Assembly (NCBI GenBank): GCA_003583745.1
Contig: QXPY01000005.1
Location: 62,001 to 126,000, forward strand
Length of the DNA: 64,000 nucleotides
Reading direction: 5' to 3'
Source of the DNA: Rhodocyclales bacterium GT-UBC
GTDB lineage: Bacteria > Pseudomonadota > Gammaproteobacteria > Burkholderiales > Rhodocyclaceae
In this document: positions 1 through 11,302 of the stretch, in pieces
Position numbering within the stretch: position 1 is the stretch's first letter
Layout of the letters: the number at the start of each line of letters is the position of its first letter
The notes under the pieces: generated by a model
What the model was told of the DNA's origin: nothing
Databases searched by the model: none
The model's input: the letters and a program-made list of their open reading frames with translations, nothing else
Program-made: the position numbers and the translations under genes

Positions 1-37
1 TGTCCAGCCAGACGAGGTTGTTTGCATTGCCTGCCAT
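1..37 (-). CDS. orn: Oligoribonuclease, first 12 codons only
   Basis: Only the N-terminus lies in the window; the gene reads leftward off the edge. The visible codons give MAGNANNLVWLD, the typical opening of Orn, a DEDD-family 3'-5' exonuclease that finishes RNA decay by degrading 2-5 nt fragments, including pGpG from c-di-GMP breakdown. The last visible Asp aligns with the first catalytic Asp of the family (the D of the DLE motif). The start ATG is at 37-35. The gene is divergent from the M48 peptidase, so the 56 bases between them must hold both promoters. The identification rests on a short but characteristic peptide. Confidence 0.8.
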   Translation of the reverse strand, partial: MAGNANNLVWLD

Positions 38-93
38 ATAATTGCCCAAATTCTTCAAAACCCGGATTTTCTCACAGCTTTCACCCCTGTTTA

Positions 94-1338
94 GTGACCA
101 CGAACTTCACCTTGATCTTTCTCGCCACGCTGTCTGCTACGCTCGGCGTCCGCCTGTGGCTCGCCAACCGCCACATTCGCCACGTCACCGCCCACCGCGA
201 CCACGTTCCCGCCGAATTTTCCGACCGCATTTCGCTGACCGCTCACCAGAAGGCAGCGGACTACACCATCGACCGCAGCCGCGCCGGCATCGCCAGCCAC
301 ATTGTCGATGCGGCACTGCTGCTGGCCCTGACGCTCGGCGGCGGGCTGGCTGCCCTGCATGATTTCTGGTTGCCACGACTCGACGGGCTGGCCTACGGCC
401 TGGCAATGATCTTCAGCCTGATGCTGATCTCGGGCCTGATCGACCTGCCCTATTCGCTGTATCAGCAGTTCGTCATCGAGGCCCGCCACGGCTTCAACCG
501 GATGAGCCTCGGCCTGTTTTTCGCCGATCTTGGCAAACAAACAGTCCTCGGCATCCTGATCGGCGCGCCGGTCATCCTCGCCGTCCTCTGGCTGATGGGC
601 GCCATGGGAACTTACTGGTGGTTTTACGTCTGGACGTTCTGGAGCATTTTCAACTTGCTGATCATGTTCATTTATCCGACCTGGATCGCACCGCTGTTCA
701 ACAAGTTCTCGCCCCTCGAAGAAGGCGAAATGAAACGCCGTATCGAAAATTTGCTTGCCCGCTGCGGTTTCCGTTCCAACGGTCTCTTCGTCATGGATGG
801 CTCGAAGCGCTCCAGCCATGGCAACGCCTACTTCACCGGCTTCGGCAACAACAAGCGCATCGTTTTCTTCGATACGCTGCTCGCCCGGCTCACCCCACCC
901 GAAGTCGAAGCCGTACTGGCTCACGAACTGGGGCATTTCCGGCACCGTCACATCCTGCAGCGCATGGTGCTGATGTTTGCCGCCTCCCTGGCCTTTCTCT
1001 GGCTACTGGGCCAACTGATCGAAGCCCCCTGGTTCTTCTCCGGGCTCGGCGTTCCTGCTCAGAATACGGCGTTGGCACTCATCCTTTTTTTCCCGGTCAT
1101 TCCCGTCTTCACCTTTCCGCTCGGGCCAATCGGCAGTTATCTCTCCCGGCGCAACGAGTTCGAAGCCGATGCGTATGCCGCTCAAAATGCCTCGGCCGAC
1201 GACCTCTGCCGCGCTTTAGTCAAGCTGTATCAAGACAATGCCTCGACCCTGACCCCCGATCCCCTGCACTCCCTGTTTTACGACTCGCACCCGCCGGCAG
1301 CCCAACGTATCGCCCATCTACTGAAAGTCGCCGCCTGA
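94..1338 (+). CDS. M48 family (Ste24-like) membrane zinc metallopeptidase
   Basis: Integral membrane peptidase of 414 residues. The zinc-binding motif HELGH is near residue 276 and the third ligand motif EFEAD near residue 355. Hydrophobic segments lie in the N-terminal half and again just after HELGH, the layout of Ste24/CAAX-type M48A proteases. These act on membrane or misfolded proteins; the substrate here is unknown. I chose the GTG at 94 because the upstream in-frame ATG at 22 lies inside the orn coding start and would add an uncharacteristic polar, Cys-containing leader. No strong ribosome site precedes the GTG. The stop overlaps the rsgA start (TGATG), implying translational coupling. 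Confidence 0.85.
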   Translation: MTTNFTLIFLATLSATLGVRLWLANRHIRHVTAHRDHVPAEFSDRISLTAHQKAADYTIDRSRAGIASHIVDAALLLALTLGGGLAALHDFWLPRLDGLAYGLAMIFSLMLISGLIDLPYSLYQQFVIEARHGFNRMSLGLFFADLGKQTVLGILIGAPVILAVLWLMGAMGTYWWFYVWTFWSIFNLLIMFIYPTWIAPLFNKFSPLEEGEMKRRIENLLARCGFRSNGLFVMDGSKRSSHGNAYFTGFGNNKRIVFFDTLLARLTPPEVEAVLAHELGHFRHRHILQRMVLMFAASLAFLWLLGQLIEAPWFFSGLGVPAQNTALALILFFPVIPVFTFPLGPIGSYLSRRNEFEADAYAAQNASADDLCRALVKLYQDNASTLTPDPLHSLFYDSHPPAAQRIAHLLKVAA

Positions 1339-2207
1339 TGGAAGGCCGCGTTATCGCCGCGCACGGTCGCCAGTACCTGGTGGAAACCGATGGAGGCAGG
1401 TTGCTTCCCTGTTTCCCACGTGGCAAGAAAAGTGAAGTGGCCTGCGGCGACCGGGTCGTTATCAAGCAAACCTCGGACGATCAAGGCGTCATCGAGGCGA
1501 TCCAGCCACGAACCAGCCTGCTCTACCGCTCGAACGAGATCAAGCAGAAACTGATTGCGGCCAACGTCGACCAATTGTTGATCGTTGTTGCAACCGAACC
1601 AGCCTTCTCCGACGAGTTGGTTACACGTGCCCTGCTCGCTGCCGAAAGCGAGGATATCGAAGTGCTGGTCGTCCTCAACAAGTGCGACCTGCTCGATAAA
1701 CTGCCGGCCGCCCGTCAGCGCGTCCAGATCCTGGCGCAACTGGGCTATCCCATCTTGGAACTCTCCGCCCGCGACCATGCCGAAGCGCTCCGTCCGGCAC
1801 TGCATGGCAAAACGAGCGTCCTTGTCGGCCAGTCCGGCATGGGCAAGTCAACCCTGGTCAATGCACTGATTCCCGAAGCCAACGCTGCCACCCGGGAAAT
1901 CTCACTGGCCCTCGATTCAGGCAAGCACACGACCACGCATGCCACGCTCTACCATCTCGATGCGGAAAGCCACCTGATCGACTCACCCGGCTTGCAGGAG
2001 TTTGGACTAGGCCATCTCGGCCGTAACGAAATCGAGCATGCGTTTCGTGAGTTCCGCCCCTATCTCGGCCAATGCCGTTTCCGCGACTGCCGCCATCACC
2101 GCGAACCGGGCTGCGCCCTTAATGCTGCAATTAACAAGGGCGAAATTGATGAGCGACGCTTTGCCGTCTATCACCGTATCGTCGGAACCCCGCGTAACGA
2201 TTACTAA
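1338..2207 (+). CDS. rsgA: Ribosome small-subunit-dependent GTPase RsgA
   Basis: A 289-residue circularly permuted GTPase that helps mature the 30S subunit. An N-terminal OB-fold (about 1-70) is followed by the permuted order G4 (NKCD, near 114), G1 (GQSGMGKST, near 163) and G3 (DSPG, near 210). A C-terminal zinc-knuckle region has Cys, Cys, His and Cys spaced as in CRFRDC...H...GC (about 244-257). The length matches the family. The start ATG at 1338 overlaps the stop of the M48 gene. The reading frame stays open far upstream inside that gene, but the RsgA homology begins only at this ATG. Confidence 0.95.
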   Translation: MEGRVIAAHGRQYLVETDGGRLLPCFPRGKKSEVACGDRVVIKQTSDDQGVIEAIQPRTSLLYRSNEIKQKLIAANVDQLLIVVATEPAFSDELVTRALLAAESEDIEVLVVLNKCDLLDKLPAARQRVQILAQLGYPILELSARDHAEALRPALHGKTSVLVGQSGMGKSTLVNALIPEANAATREISLALDSGKHTTTHATLYHLDAESHLIDSPGLQEFGLGHLGRNEIEHAFREFRPYLGQCRFRDCRHHREPGCALNAAINKGEIDERRFAVYHRIVGTPRNDY

Positions 2208-2325
2208 GCTCCCATATCGGCCACCTCCATGCCGGAAAGACCGGTCTTGCCGGTAGCAATATTCAGTGCTTACGCCCATAATCAGGGCGCAAAGGAATCC
2301 GCCTTCACCAAGCGGGAGAGAGATC

Positions 2326-3411
2326 ATGGCGCCAGGCCAGCCGACCATATTGATCGTTGACGACACCCCCGAGAATCTCAGCATTCTGGGTGAGTTGTTG
2401 CACCCCACCTATCGTGTGCGGGCAGCTAATTCCGGGCGCAGGGCATTGCAAATCGCGCGCAGCCACCCGACCCCGGACCTGATCCTGCTCGACGTCATGA
2501 TGCCGGAAATGGATGGCTACGAAGTTTTGGCTGAACTACGTGCGGACCCGCAGACGCACCACATTCCGGTCATTTTCGTCACGGCCATGGACGCGACCGA
2601 AGCGGAGGAGCATGGCCTCGATTGTGGCGCAGTCGATTACATCACCAAGCCCTTGCGGCCTGCCATTGTGTTGGCCAGAGTCCGCGCCCAACTCGAACTC
2701 AAGCGTGCCCGCGATTTCCTCAGCGACCAAAATAGCTTCCTCGAGGCCGAAGTTGCGCGTCGCATGGGCGAAAACCAGTTAATTCAGCGAGTCAGCATCC
2801 ACGCGCTAGCGCGGCTTGCGGAAACGCGTGATCCCGAGACGGGGAATCACCTGCGCCGGACACAGGAGTATGTCCGGGTACTGGCCAGCGCCCTGAAAGA
2901 CCATCCGCGTTTTGCCCACTATCTCGACGCCCGAACCATCAACGTCCTGGCGCAGTCCGCTCCGCTGCACGACATCGGAAAAGTCGGCATCCCCGACCAT
3001 ATCCTGCTCAAACCGGGAGCGTTGACTGCAGAGGAATGGGAAATCATGAAAACCCATGCCAAGCTGGGTAGCGACGCAATCGAAATGGCCGAGCGGGATG
3101 CCGAAAAAACTGTCGAATTTCTGTCGATTGCCAAGGAAATCGCGCATTACCATCATGAGAAATGGAACGGCAGTGGCTACCCGGAAGGCCGCTCCGGCGA
3201 CGACATACCGATCGCGGCCCGACTGATGGCACTGGCCGATGTCTTCGACGCCCTGATCTGCAAGCGGGTCTATAAACCGGCCATCCCATACGACCAGGCC
3301 TACAACATGATTCTTGAGGGAAAAGAAAAGCACTTCGATCCGGATGTCGTGCAGGCGTTCGTCAATCAATTCTCCACCTTCAAAGCCATCGCGGACGCTT
3401 ACACCGACTGA
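2326..3411 (+). CDS. Response regulator with HD-GYP c-di-GMP phosphodiesterase domain
   Basis: 361 residues. The receiver domain (about 7-125) has the acidic pair DD at 12-13, phosphoacceptor Asp56 in LLDVMMPEMDG, and the conserved Lys in ITKPL. After a helical linker comes an HD-GYP domain (about 165-345) with HDIGKVGIPD near 215, paired His in HYHH, and GSGYP near 283. Intact HD-GYP domains hydrolyse c-di-GMP to pGpG/GMP. The start at 2326 is set by the gggagag ribosome site at 2314-2320; an in-frame start 60 bases upstream lacks one. It is followed after 30 bases by a hybrid histidine kinase, a likely phosphodonor or co-regulated partner. Confidence 0.92.
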   Translation: MAPGQPTILIVDDTPENLSILGELLHPTYRVRAANSGRRALQIARSHPTPDLILLDVMMPEMDGYEVLAELRADPQTHHIPVIFVTAMDATEAEEHGLDCGAVDYITKPLRPAIVLARVRAQLELKRARDFLSDQNSFLEAEVARRMGENQLIQRVSIHALARLAETRDPETGNHLRRTQEYVRVLASALKDHPRFAHYLDARTINVLAQSAPLHDIGKVGIPDHILLKPGALTAEEWEIMKTHAKLGSDAIEMAERDAEKTVEFLSIAKEIAHYHHEKWNGSGYPEGRSGDDIPIAARLMALADVFDALICKRVYKPAIPYDQAYNMILEGKEKHFDPDVVQAFVNQFSTFKAIADAYTD

Positions 3412-3441
3412 ACGCCCTGCATTGACCGCTCCCATTACGGT

Positions 3442-6400
3442 ATGCCTGCCTCATCCAAATCGCTTAGCGCCATTACCCAGATCGTCCTTCCCTACATCGC
3501 GCTTTCCGCCTTGTGGATACTGGTTTCCGACCAGATTGCCGAGCAACTGTTTCCCGACCCCAATCAACTCCGCATCGCCAGCACCCTGAAAGGCTGGTTC
3601 TTCGTGGCCATCACGGCAAGCCTCCTGACCATGCTGTTGCGCAGGTTAATAGCAAGAATCGACAAACAGGCGGAACAAGAGCGCTTGGCTCAAGCGCAAG
3701 TGATTGACTCCATCCGCCAGATCGAGGAGGAGCGCGCCCAACTGAGAACTTTGCTCGATACCATCCCTGATCTGGTCTGGCTGAAGGATCCAGATGGCGT
3801 GTTCTTGAGCTGCAACAAGCGGTTTGCCCAGTTGTACGGCAGTGACGAAGAAAATATCCGCGGCAAGACGGACTATGACTTTGTCGACCGTGAACTCGCC
3901 GACTTTTTCCGCGCCAACGATCGGGCGGCGTTGGCGGCAGGCGGCCCACGCAGCAATGAAGAATGGGTGACTTTCGCCAGCGACGGGCACCGGGAATTGC
4001 TCAATACAACGAAAGCGCCGATGGTCGATAACGAAGGTCGATTGATCGGCGTACTCGGTATTGGTCGCGACATCTCGCAAATTCATGAGCTGCAGGAACG
4101 CTTCGAAGTCGCCTTCAATGCGAGCCCTGCCGCGATATCGCTCTCCTCGGTCGAGAATGGCATCTATCTCGATGTCAACGAGCAATACGCCACCATGCTG
4201 GGCTGGGAATGCAATGACTTGCTCGGGCGCAGTTCGCTCGAGGTCAATCTGTGGCCAACACAGACAGACCGCGAACAATGGCGCAAAGAACTGGAAGCGA
4301 CGGGGCGCTTACGCGACTATCAGACCACCTGGCTCCACCGCAACGGGCAAAGAGTTGAAATCAGCCTGTCGGCCGAAATCATCGCCCTGGGCGGCGAACC
4401 CTACGTGCTGGCCTTCATTCTCGACATCACCGAACGCAAGCATACCGAAGGCAAGGTCAGGCAGTTGCAGGAACGGCTCGCCACCGCCTTCCGCGCCGCG
4501 CCTGTTGCGGCTTGCATCATCCGCCTGCACGATGGCAAGCTGATCGACACCAACGAGCGCTTGTGCCATGAATACGAATGGCAGCGCGACGAACTGATCG
4601 GCAAGACTGCCCAGGATGCCGGCCTGTGGACCGATCATGATGGCTGGACCAGGATGGTCGACAGCATCCTCCGTGACGGTCGCGTCATCGATTTCGAAAG
4701 CATCGGCCTGACCCGTAGCGGAAAGCGCTTGATCATCAGCATTTCGGCGGAAAAGGTACTGATGGATGACGCAGACCACCTGGTGGTCTACATCGACGAC
4801 ATCACCGAACAACGTCAAGCCGCCAGTGAATTGGAAAAGCATCGCCATCATCTGGAGGAACTGGTCATCGCCCGCACGGCCGAGCTGGAAGCAGCGAAAC
4901 GTTCGGCAGAAGAAGCCAGCCGGGCAAAAAGCACCTTCCTGGCCAACATGAGCCATGAAATCCGCACACCGATGAATGCAATCATCGGCTTGACACACTT
5001 GGTCGAGCGCAGCACCGGCGACCCATCGCAACTCGATCGTCTGAGCAAGGTTGGTAATGCCGCCCGGCACTTGCTGGCCATCATCAACCAGATACTGGAC
5101 ATTTCGAAAATCGAAGCCGGCAAGCTGGAACTGGTTCCGGCCGATTTCTCCGTCTCGCGGCTACTCGACAACACCGGTGCCTTGCTGATTGATCGCATGC
5201 GATCGCGTGGCATCGACTTTCGCTGTGAAATCGACCCGACACTCCCCGCGACATTGCATGGCGACCCCTTGCGTATCGGCCAGGTGCTGCTGAATTTCCT
5301 CTCCAACGCCGTGAAATTCACTGACAAAGGCAGCATCACCGTAGCCGTCGATCGGCTCAGCGAGAACGCCGAAGGGATTCTGGTTCGTTTTGCCGTTATC
5401 GACACGGGCATCGGCATTCCCACTGAACAACAAGGGAAGATATTCGACGTTTTCGAACAAGCCGACAGTTCGACCACCCGCCGCTTTGGCGGAACCGGAC
5501 TGGGTTTGGCGATTGCGCGACGCCTGGCCCAATTGATGGGCGGCGAAAGCGGTCTTTCGAGCATCCTCGGGCAGGGCAGCACCTTCTGGTTCACCGCCCG
5601 CCTCCAAGCCGGCCAGCTAAGCGAGCACGAACCAATCGAACGCACCCTGCCAGGCGATGCCGAACGTCTGTTGATCGAACGTTACGCCCATAGCCGCATC
5701 CTGTTGGTTGAAGATAACCAGATCAATCAAGCCGTTGCCCTCGATCTCCTCAATGCCGTCGGCCTGCAGGCCGATGTGGCGTTCAATGGCAAGGAGGCTC
5801 TGGAAAAACTCGACAACGCCAACTACGACCTGATCCTGATGGACATGCAAATGCCGGTCATGGATGGTTTGACCGCAACCCGCGCCATTCGCAATGCCGA
5901 AGCGGAAAGCGGACGCAGCACACCGATCCTCGCCATGACGGCAAATGCATTCAGCGAGGACCGACAGCGTTGCCTCGAAGCCGGCATGAACGACCACATT
6001 GCCAAACCGGTCGAGCCGCAAAATCTCTACACCAGCCTGATCAAATGGCTCACCGCCTCGCCTCCCCCACTCCCATCAGGAACACCGAAGTTGCCTGCCC
6101 AACCGACGATATCCGCGACAGCACCGCCAGTTCCGCCTCTCTCCTCGCTACCTGAAGGACTGGATGCCATCGAAGGCCTGAATACCGAATTCGGGCTGGC
6201 CTCCGTTCGCGGACGGCAAGCCAGCTATCTGCGTTTACTGGGCACGTTTATTCATGCCCATGCGGGAGATCCGGAAACGATTGCGCGATTGATCGCCGAG
6301 GATCAGGCCAGCGAAGCGCTACGCGCCGTGCATACCCTTAAAGGTGCGGCCGGGACGCTGGGCATTGTGGCAATCCAGCAAGCAGCCGCCCGACTCGAAG

Positions 6401-6531
6401 TCGCCTTGCGCGAAGCTGCAACCCAAAGCGAAACGCTCGGCCTCCTGCATTTGCTTCGGGCCGAACAAAACCGAATCATTCCACTGATTGCCAAGGCACT
6501 CCCCTCACCCGCCCCGTCGGAATCATCATGA
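3442..6531 (+). CDS. Membrane hybrid sensor histidine kinase with three PAS domains, REC and Hpt
   Basis: 1029 residues. Two hydrophobic segments (about 11-29 and 49-67) enclose a short, roughly 20-residue periplasmic loop. Then follow a coiled-coil linker, three PAS domains (about 105-220, 228-345, 350-465), a HisKA box with [14 protein letters not shown] near 513, an HATPase domain (N-box FLSNAVKF, G-boxes DTGIGI and GGTGLGL), a receiver with phosphoacceptor Asp in [13 protein letters not shown], and a C-terminal Hpt domain with the His in [11 protein letters not shown]. All phosphorelay residues are present. The loop is too small for a ligand domain, so sensing is probably by PAS domains. 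The stop overlaps the next start (ATGA), so the two kinases are co-translated. Confidence 0.93.
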   Translation: MPASSKSLSAITQIVLPYIALSALWILVSDQIAEQLFPDPNQLRIASTLKGWFFVAITASLLTMLLRRLIARIDKQAEQERLAQAQVIDSIRQIEEERAQLRTLLDTIPDLVWLKDPDGVFLSCNKRFAQLYGSDEENIRGKTDYDFVDRELADFFRANDRAALAAGGPRSNEEWVTFASDGHRELLNTTKAPMVDNEGRLIGVLGIGRDISQIHELQERFEVAFNASPAAISLSSVENGIYLDVNEQYATMLGWECNDLLGRSSLEVNLWPTQTDREQWRKELEATGRLRDYQTTWLHRNGQRVEISLSAEIIALGGEPYVLAFILDITERKHTEGKVRQLQERLATAFRAAPVAACIIRLHDGKLIDTNERLCHEYEWQRDELIGKTAQDAGLWTDHDGWTRMVDSILRDGRVIDFESIGLTRSGKRLIISISAEKVLMDDADHLVVYIDDITEQRQAASELEKHRHHLEELVIARTAELEAAKRSAEEASRAKSTFLANMSHEIRTPMNAIIGLTHLVERSTGDPSQLDRLSKVGNAARHLLAIINQILDISKIEAGKLELVPADFSVSRLLDNTGALLIDRMRSRGIDFRCEIDPTLPATLHGDPLRIGQVLLNFLSNAVKFTDKGSITVAVDRLSENAEGILVRFAVIDTGIGIPTEQQGKIFDVFEQADSSTTRRFGGTGLGLAIARRLAQLMGGESGLSSILGQGSTFWFTARLQAGQLSEHEPIERTLPGDAERLLIERYAHSRILLVEDNQINQAVALDLLNAVGLQADVAFNGKEALEKLDNANYDLILMDMQMPVMDGLTATRAIRNAEAESGRSTPILAMTANAFSEDRQRCLEAGMNDHIAKPVEPQNLYTSLIKWLTASPPPLPSGTPKLPAQPTISATAPPVPPLSSLPEGLDAIEGLNTEFGLASVRGRQASYLRLLGTFIHAHAGDPETIARLIAEDQASEALRAVHTLKGAAGTLGIVAIQQAAARLEVALREAATQSETLGLLHLLRAEQNRIIPLIAKALPSPAPSESS

Positions 6532-9500
6532 AGCCCCACCGTATCCCGACCTTGCTCGATGTCATGAGTCGCACCATCCAGACCGCGACTCCCGAGCAGA
6601 CCTTGCGCCAGGCAGCAAACCACATGGCTGCGGCAGGCGTCTCCTGCCTGGTGGTCGAAGTCGAACGCAAGCCGGTGGGAATCATTACCGAAACCCATCT
6701 TCTGCTGGCGCTCAATCAGCAGGAGTCCCTGGACCTCCCGGTTGCCCAGTGGATGCTGCAACCACTGATCACTGCCGATGCCGGCATGAATCTGTTCTCG
6801 GCTCGCCAATTGGTTATCGCCCACGGCTCACGGCATATCGTCATCGTCGATAACCAAGGGCAAACGCAGGGGTTTGTCAGCGACACCGATTTTCGGGTCA
6901 ACATCGGCACAGACATATTTCGCCACTTGCACACGCTCGACACACTGATGGAGCGCGACATCCCCCGCCTCTTGCCGGAGCAGCCTCTGGAAGAAGCAAT
7001 TGCCGCAATGGTCGACACCAGGGCCGATTATGTGATCGTCACCAGAAATGGCAGCGCCCTTGGCATATTGACCGAACGGGATATTCCCCGCCTTCTGGCA
7101 ACCCGGCCGCAAATCGGTGGCACACGCATTTGCGATGTCATGAGCAGCCCGGTAATCGGCATAGATTGCGACCATTCGGTTTCCGATGCCCTGGAACGGA
7201 TGACGCAACACAATCTGCGCCATATGGTGGTTTTCGATGCGAGCCGAGAGATCGCCGGCGTCATCAGTCAGCGTCGATTATTCGAACACCTGGCGGCCCA
7301 CCATATCGAGGAAGCCCTCGAAAAGCTCAACCAGGAACGCGACCGACTGCGCCTCGAAGCACACATGCAGTTGGCACTCGAGGTGGCCGGTGCAGGCAAC
7401 TGGGAATACGAACACGAAACGGACCGTCACATTTTCAATGAAGGTGCGCTGACTCTGCTCGGATGCACATCCCATACAGCTCCCCGTTCCATGGATAACT
7501 GGGCCGAGCGGATTCATCCGGACGACGTCCTCGAATTCAGGCGTGCCCTCGATCAGGTAAATGAGCAAGAGAAGAAGGCCTTTGTTGTTGAACACCGTTT
7601 CCAGCGCCCGGATGGTGCCTGGGTGTGGCTCGAGAATCGCGGTTGTGTGATCGAACGTCGCCATGACGGCACGCCAAAGCTCACCGCCGGCATTTTGACC
7701 GACATTGGCCAGCGCCGCGCGGCAGCCGCCGCGCTCAATCGTCAAAATCGTGCCCTGCGCCTAATGAAAGGCGTTGCCCAGGCCTTGATACGGCAAAACG
7801 ACGAACTGGCCATGCTCAACGAAATCTGCTGCCTGGCGGTGGACATCGGCGGCTATCGCGGCGCCTGGATCGCCCAGGCCATGAATGACAGCGAGAAGCG
7901 GGTTATCCCATTGGCAGAAGCGGGTTTCGGCAGTGAATTGTTGACCGCCCTGAATATCAGTTGGGCCGACGTACCAAATGGACAAGGCCCCACAGGGCGA
8001 GCGATACGAAGCGGCGTACCGGTCATCGTGCATGACACGCTGACCGACCCAAGTTACTCGCGCTGGCGCGATTTTGCGGCCAGTTCAGGGGCAAAGGCCT
8101 CGGCTGCGTTGCCGGTCAGGATCGAAGGCAGGATCATGGGTTCGCTCAACCTGTATTCGACCGAACATGATGCGTTCAGCGACGACGAAATTCCCTTGCT
8201 CTGCGACCTGGCCGGCGAACTTGGCATCGGCTTGTCGATGCATCGGGCCCGGACAGCGCTGGCCCAGCGAGAAGCAAATATGCGCCGAGCCGAACGTTTG
8301 GCCCGTCTCGGACATTTTCAATTCGATCCGCAACTCGACACCTGGTCGGCCTCACCGATGCTCGACGAAATTTTTGGCATTCCCAAGGACTTCGTCCGCT
8401 CACGCCAAAGCTGGATGGCGCTGGTTCATCCTGATGACCGGCAAATGCTCTCCAATTACCATCGAGCCTTGCTCAAGGCGGGAAAAAGCAGTTTCGACAT
8501 CGGCTACCGCATCATCCGCCACGACGATCAATCGATTCGGCATGTCCATGGCGTCGGAGAAATGCGGCTGGACGAAAATGGCCGCGTCAACCGCATGTTC
8601 GGCACCATTCAGGACGTCACCGAACAGGAAACCTTGCATCATCGGCTACTCGAAAAGCAAAGGGCCCTGCGCGAAGCCCACAGCATCGCCCAACTCGGCA
8701 GCTGGACGCTGGACCTGGAAAGCAACGAGTTGCAATGGAGCGAAGAAGCCAATGCCATCCTCGAATTGCCGGGTGACGGAATAATCCATTTCGACGTCCT
8801 GCTCGGCAAAGTGCACCCCGAAGACCGCGAACGCGTTGGCAGCGAATGGCAACAAGCCCTGCTCAGCACCACCTTCGACTCGGAACACCGTGTCGAACGT
8901 GGCGGCGATCTGCGTTGGGTACGCCAACGCGCGCACGTGCATACCGACACGACCGGAAAGCCGACCTTCGCGGTCGGTACCGTACAGGACGTGACCGAGC
9001 GACGGCAAACCGAGGAAACCTTGCGCAAGCACTCGCTGGCCATCGAGCAAAGCCCAAACAGCATCGTCATCACGAACACCGCCGCCGAGATCGAATACGT
9101 CAACAACGCTTTTCTGCAAGTCACCGGTTATCAGCGGCATGAAGTCGTGGGCTCCAATCCGCGCGTGCTGCATTCGGGACAGACCCCACCGGCCGTGTTC
9201 GCCAATCTATGGGAAACTTTGAAAAGAGGGGAAATCTGGCGAGGCGAGTTCTTTAACCGGCGCAAGGATGGCACCGTCTATGAAGAGTTCGCCATCATCT
9301 CGCCGGTCCGCCAGCCGGATGGAAGAATTACCCATTACTTGGCGATCAAGGAAGACATTTCCGAAAAAAAGCGGACGGCAGCCGAACTGGAGCGCCATCG
9401 CCATCATCTCGAAAGCCTGATTGAAGAACGAACCGCCGAGTTGCTGCGCGCCAAGGAGGATGCCGAGTCGGCCAGCCGTACCAAAACCTCCTTCCTGGCC

Positions 9501-11282
9501 AACATCAGTCACGAAATTCGCACCCCGATGAATGCCATCATGGGCCTGACCCACCTTGCGCAACGTGACGCCTGCAATCCGGAACAGCAAAAGCGGCTCG
9601 CCAAGGTCTCCGATGCCGCACAGCATCTGCTCTCCATCATCAATGACGTGCTGGATCTATCGAAAATCGAGGCAGGCAAGCTGACGCTCGAAAAACTGCC
9701 ATTCTCGCTGTCGTTGGTGTTTACGACAGCCCGCAACCTCATCCTGGAAAAGGCCGAAGCCAAGCACCTTGTCGTCGAGCAAGACATCGATCCAGCCCTG
9801 CCGCCCATGTTGTTCGGCGACCCGCTGCGGGTGCAGCAGATATTGCTCAATTTCCTCTCCAATGCCATCAAGTTCACCGAGCACGGGACGATCACCCTAT
9901 CCGCCAAGCTCTGCCAGGTAACCGACAACGACTTCATGGTGCGTTGCGAAGTCAGGGATACGGGAATCGGTGTCGCTCCCGAGGTTCAGGCTCGCCTGTT
10001 CAATCCCTTCGAACAAGCCGACACCTCGACTACTCGGCGCTTCGGCGGAACCGGACTGGGTCTGGCGATCAGCCGGCGGCTGGCCGAGGCGATGGATGGT
10101 TCGATCGGCGTCGACAGCGAATTGGGTCACGGCAGCACTTTCTGGTTTACCGCCCGATTCCGGCGCCCCGCCCAATCCTCGATCGCACCACTTGAACTGC
10201 GCCAAGACCCTGGCAACCATGAGGGTTTGCTCACCGATCTGCATGCCGGAGTCAGGGTCCTGCTAGCGGAAGACAATGAAATCAACGAAGAAGTCGCAAC
10301 CGATCTACTGCGCGGCGCCGGTTTGCAAGTTGATATTGCACGCGACGGACGTCAAGCCGTACGCATGTTTACCGAAAACCCGTACCAACTGATCCTGATG
10401 GACATGCAGATGCCGGTCATGGACGGCCTCGAAGCGACGCGCGAGATTCGCCTCCTGCCGGGAGGAGCAACTGTCCCGATTCTGGCAATGACGGCCAACG
10501 CCTTTGAAGAAGACCGCCAAAGTTGCCTGGCTGCAGGCATGAACGACCACGTTGCCAAACCGGTCAATCCCGCCATCCTCTTCAACGCGCTGGTCAAATG
10601 GCTTCCCAGCCCCAAAGCAGCACTTGCGCATACGCCCCCGCCAAATAAGGGAGTTCAGACGCCTCAAGCCTTGGAAGAACAGGCTCAGCGTGACGCACTC
10701 ATCCGTATCCCAGGGCTCGATGCCAACTTTGGCCTGCAGTCGGTCCGCGGTCGCCTCAGTAGCTATTGCCGCCTGCTCGGAAAATTCACCACCACCCACA
10801 ATGAGGATTTTGCCCAGATTCGCCAACACCTGGGCGCAATCCAAAACGCCGATGCACGCCGCCTGGCTCACTCGATGAAGGGCGCGGCAGGCACCTTGGG
10901 CGCGACCGATGTCCAGAAAAAAGCTGCCATATTGGAAGCGGCAATTCGCGATGAACTACCGATGGCGGCGATCGAGTCCTGTTTGATCGACTGTGCGCAA
11001 AGCTACGAACAGCTTTGCACCGATCTGGCCCCGGTCCTGAACATTCAGGAGGTTCCTGCAAATAGCGCAACCGCACCAGCCATCGACAGTACCGCCCGCT
11101 TCAGTTTGCTCAACGATTTCCGCATCCATTTGCGTAGTGGCGATATCGTCTGCCTCAGCCTGCTCAATCGCAACTCGGGCGCACTTCGCGAAATCCTGGG
11201 CAGCGAATTCAAAGCATTCGAATCGGCAGTCAACGACTTCGATTTCGAGACAGCCCTAAGTCTTCTCGGTAATTTGAGATAG
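6528..11282 (+). CDS. Cytosolic hybrid histidine kinase with four CBS motifs, PAS/GAF array, REC and Hpt
   Basis: 1584 residues with no obvious membrane segment. The first ~270 residues contain four CBS-type repeats (beginning near 12, 75, 142 and 205), i.e. two Bateman modules, which usually bind adenine nucleotides. Then come a PAS domain (~300-420), a GAF domain (~430-575), three further PAS domains (~590-950), HisKA with [14 protein letters not shown] (~1000), HATPase ([21 protein letters not shown]), a receiver ([13 protein letters not shown]), an Hpt domain with [11 protein letters not shown] (~1447), and about 90 further unassigned residues. The C-terminal half closely resembles the preceding kinase, suggesting duplication followed by exchange of input domains. 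Starts within the stop of that gene (ATGA). Confidence 0.92.
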   Translation: MKPHRIPTLLDVMSRTIQTATPEQTLRQAANHMAAAGVSCLVVEVERKPVGIITETHLLLALNQQESLDLPVAQWMLQPLITADAGMNLFSARQLVIAHGSRHIVIVDNQGQTQGFVSDTDFRVNIGTDIFRHLHTLDTLMERDIPRLLPEQPLEEAIAAMVDTRADYVIVTRNGSALGILTERDIPRLLATRPQIGGTRICDVMSSPVIGIDCDHSVSDALERMTQHNLRHMVVFDASREIAGVISQRRLFEHLAAHHIEEALEKLNQERDRLRLEAHMQLALEVAGAGNWEYEHETDRHIFNEGALTLLGCTSHTAPRSMDNWAERIHPDDVLEFRRALDQVNEQEKKAFVVEHRFQRPDGAWVWLENRGCVIERRHDGTPKLTAGILTDIGQRRAAAAALNRQNRALRLMKGVAQALIRQNDELAMLNEICCLAVDIGGYRGAWIAQAMNDSEKRVIPLAEAGFGSELLTALNISWADVPNGQGPTGRAIRSGVPVIVHDTLTDPSYSRWRDFAASSGAKASAALPVRIEGRIMGSLNLYSTEHDAFSDDEIPLLCDLAGELGIGLSMHRARTALAQREANMRRAERLARLGHFQFDPQLDTWSASPMLDEIFGIPKDFVRSRQSWMALVHPDDRQMLSNYHRALLKAGKSSFDIGYRIIRHDDQSIRHVHGVGEMRLDENGRVNRMFGTIQDVTEQETLHHRLLEKQRALREAHSIAQLGSWTLDLESNELQWSEEANAILELPGDGIIHFDVLLGKVHPEDRERVGSEWQQALLSTTFDSEHRVERGGDLRWVRQRAHVHTDTTGKPTFAVGTVQDVTERRQTEETLRKHSLAIEQSPNSIVITNTAAEIEYVNNAFLQVTGYQRHEVVGSNPRVLHSGQTPPAVFANLWETLKRGEIWRGEFFNRRKDGTVYEEFAIISPVRQPDGRITHYLAIKEDISEKKRTAAELERHRHHLESLIEERTAELLRAKEDAESASRTKTSFLANISHEIRTPMNAIMGLTHLAQRDACNPEQQKRLAKVSDAAQHLLSIINDVLDLSKIEAGKLTLEKLPFSLSLVFTTARNLILEKAEAKHLVVEQDIDPALPPMLFGDPLRVQQILLNFLSNAIKFTEHGTITLSAKLCQVTDNDFMVRCEVRDTGIGVAPEVQARLFNPFEQADTSTTRRFGGTGLGLAISRRLAEAMDGSIGVDSELGHGSTFWFTARFRRPAQSSIAPLELRQDPGNHEGLLTDLHAGVRVLLAEDNEINEEVATDLLRGAGLQVDIARDGRQAVRMFTENPYQLILMDMQMPVMDGLEATREIRLLPGGATVPILAMTANAFEEDRQSCLAAGMNDHVAKPVNPAILFNALVKWLPSPKAALAHTPPPNKGVQTPQALEEQAQRDALIRIPGLDANFGLQSVRGRLSSYCRLLGKFTTTHNEDFAQIRQHLGAIQNADARRLAHSMKGAAGTLGATDVQKKAAILEAAIRDELPMAAIESCLIDCAQSYEQLCTDLAPVLNIQEVPANSATAPAIDSTARFSLLNDFRIHLRSGDIVCLSLLNRNSGALREILGSEFKAFESAVNDFDFETALSLLGNLR

Positions 11283-11302
11283 TTCCGGCAGGTAGCTGCG
11301 AA

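Noticed and set aside
22-93. Upstream ATG at 22 as the M48 peptidase start
   Set aside because: It lies within the orn start on the other strand and adds a non-family leader; the GTG at 94 fits better.
618-1337. Upstream extension of the rsgA reading frame
   Set aside because: This part is antisense-free but overlaps the M48 gene in another frame and has no RsgA similarity; the real start is 1338.
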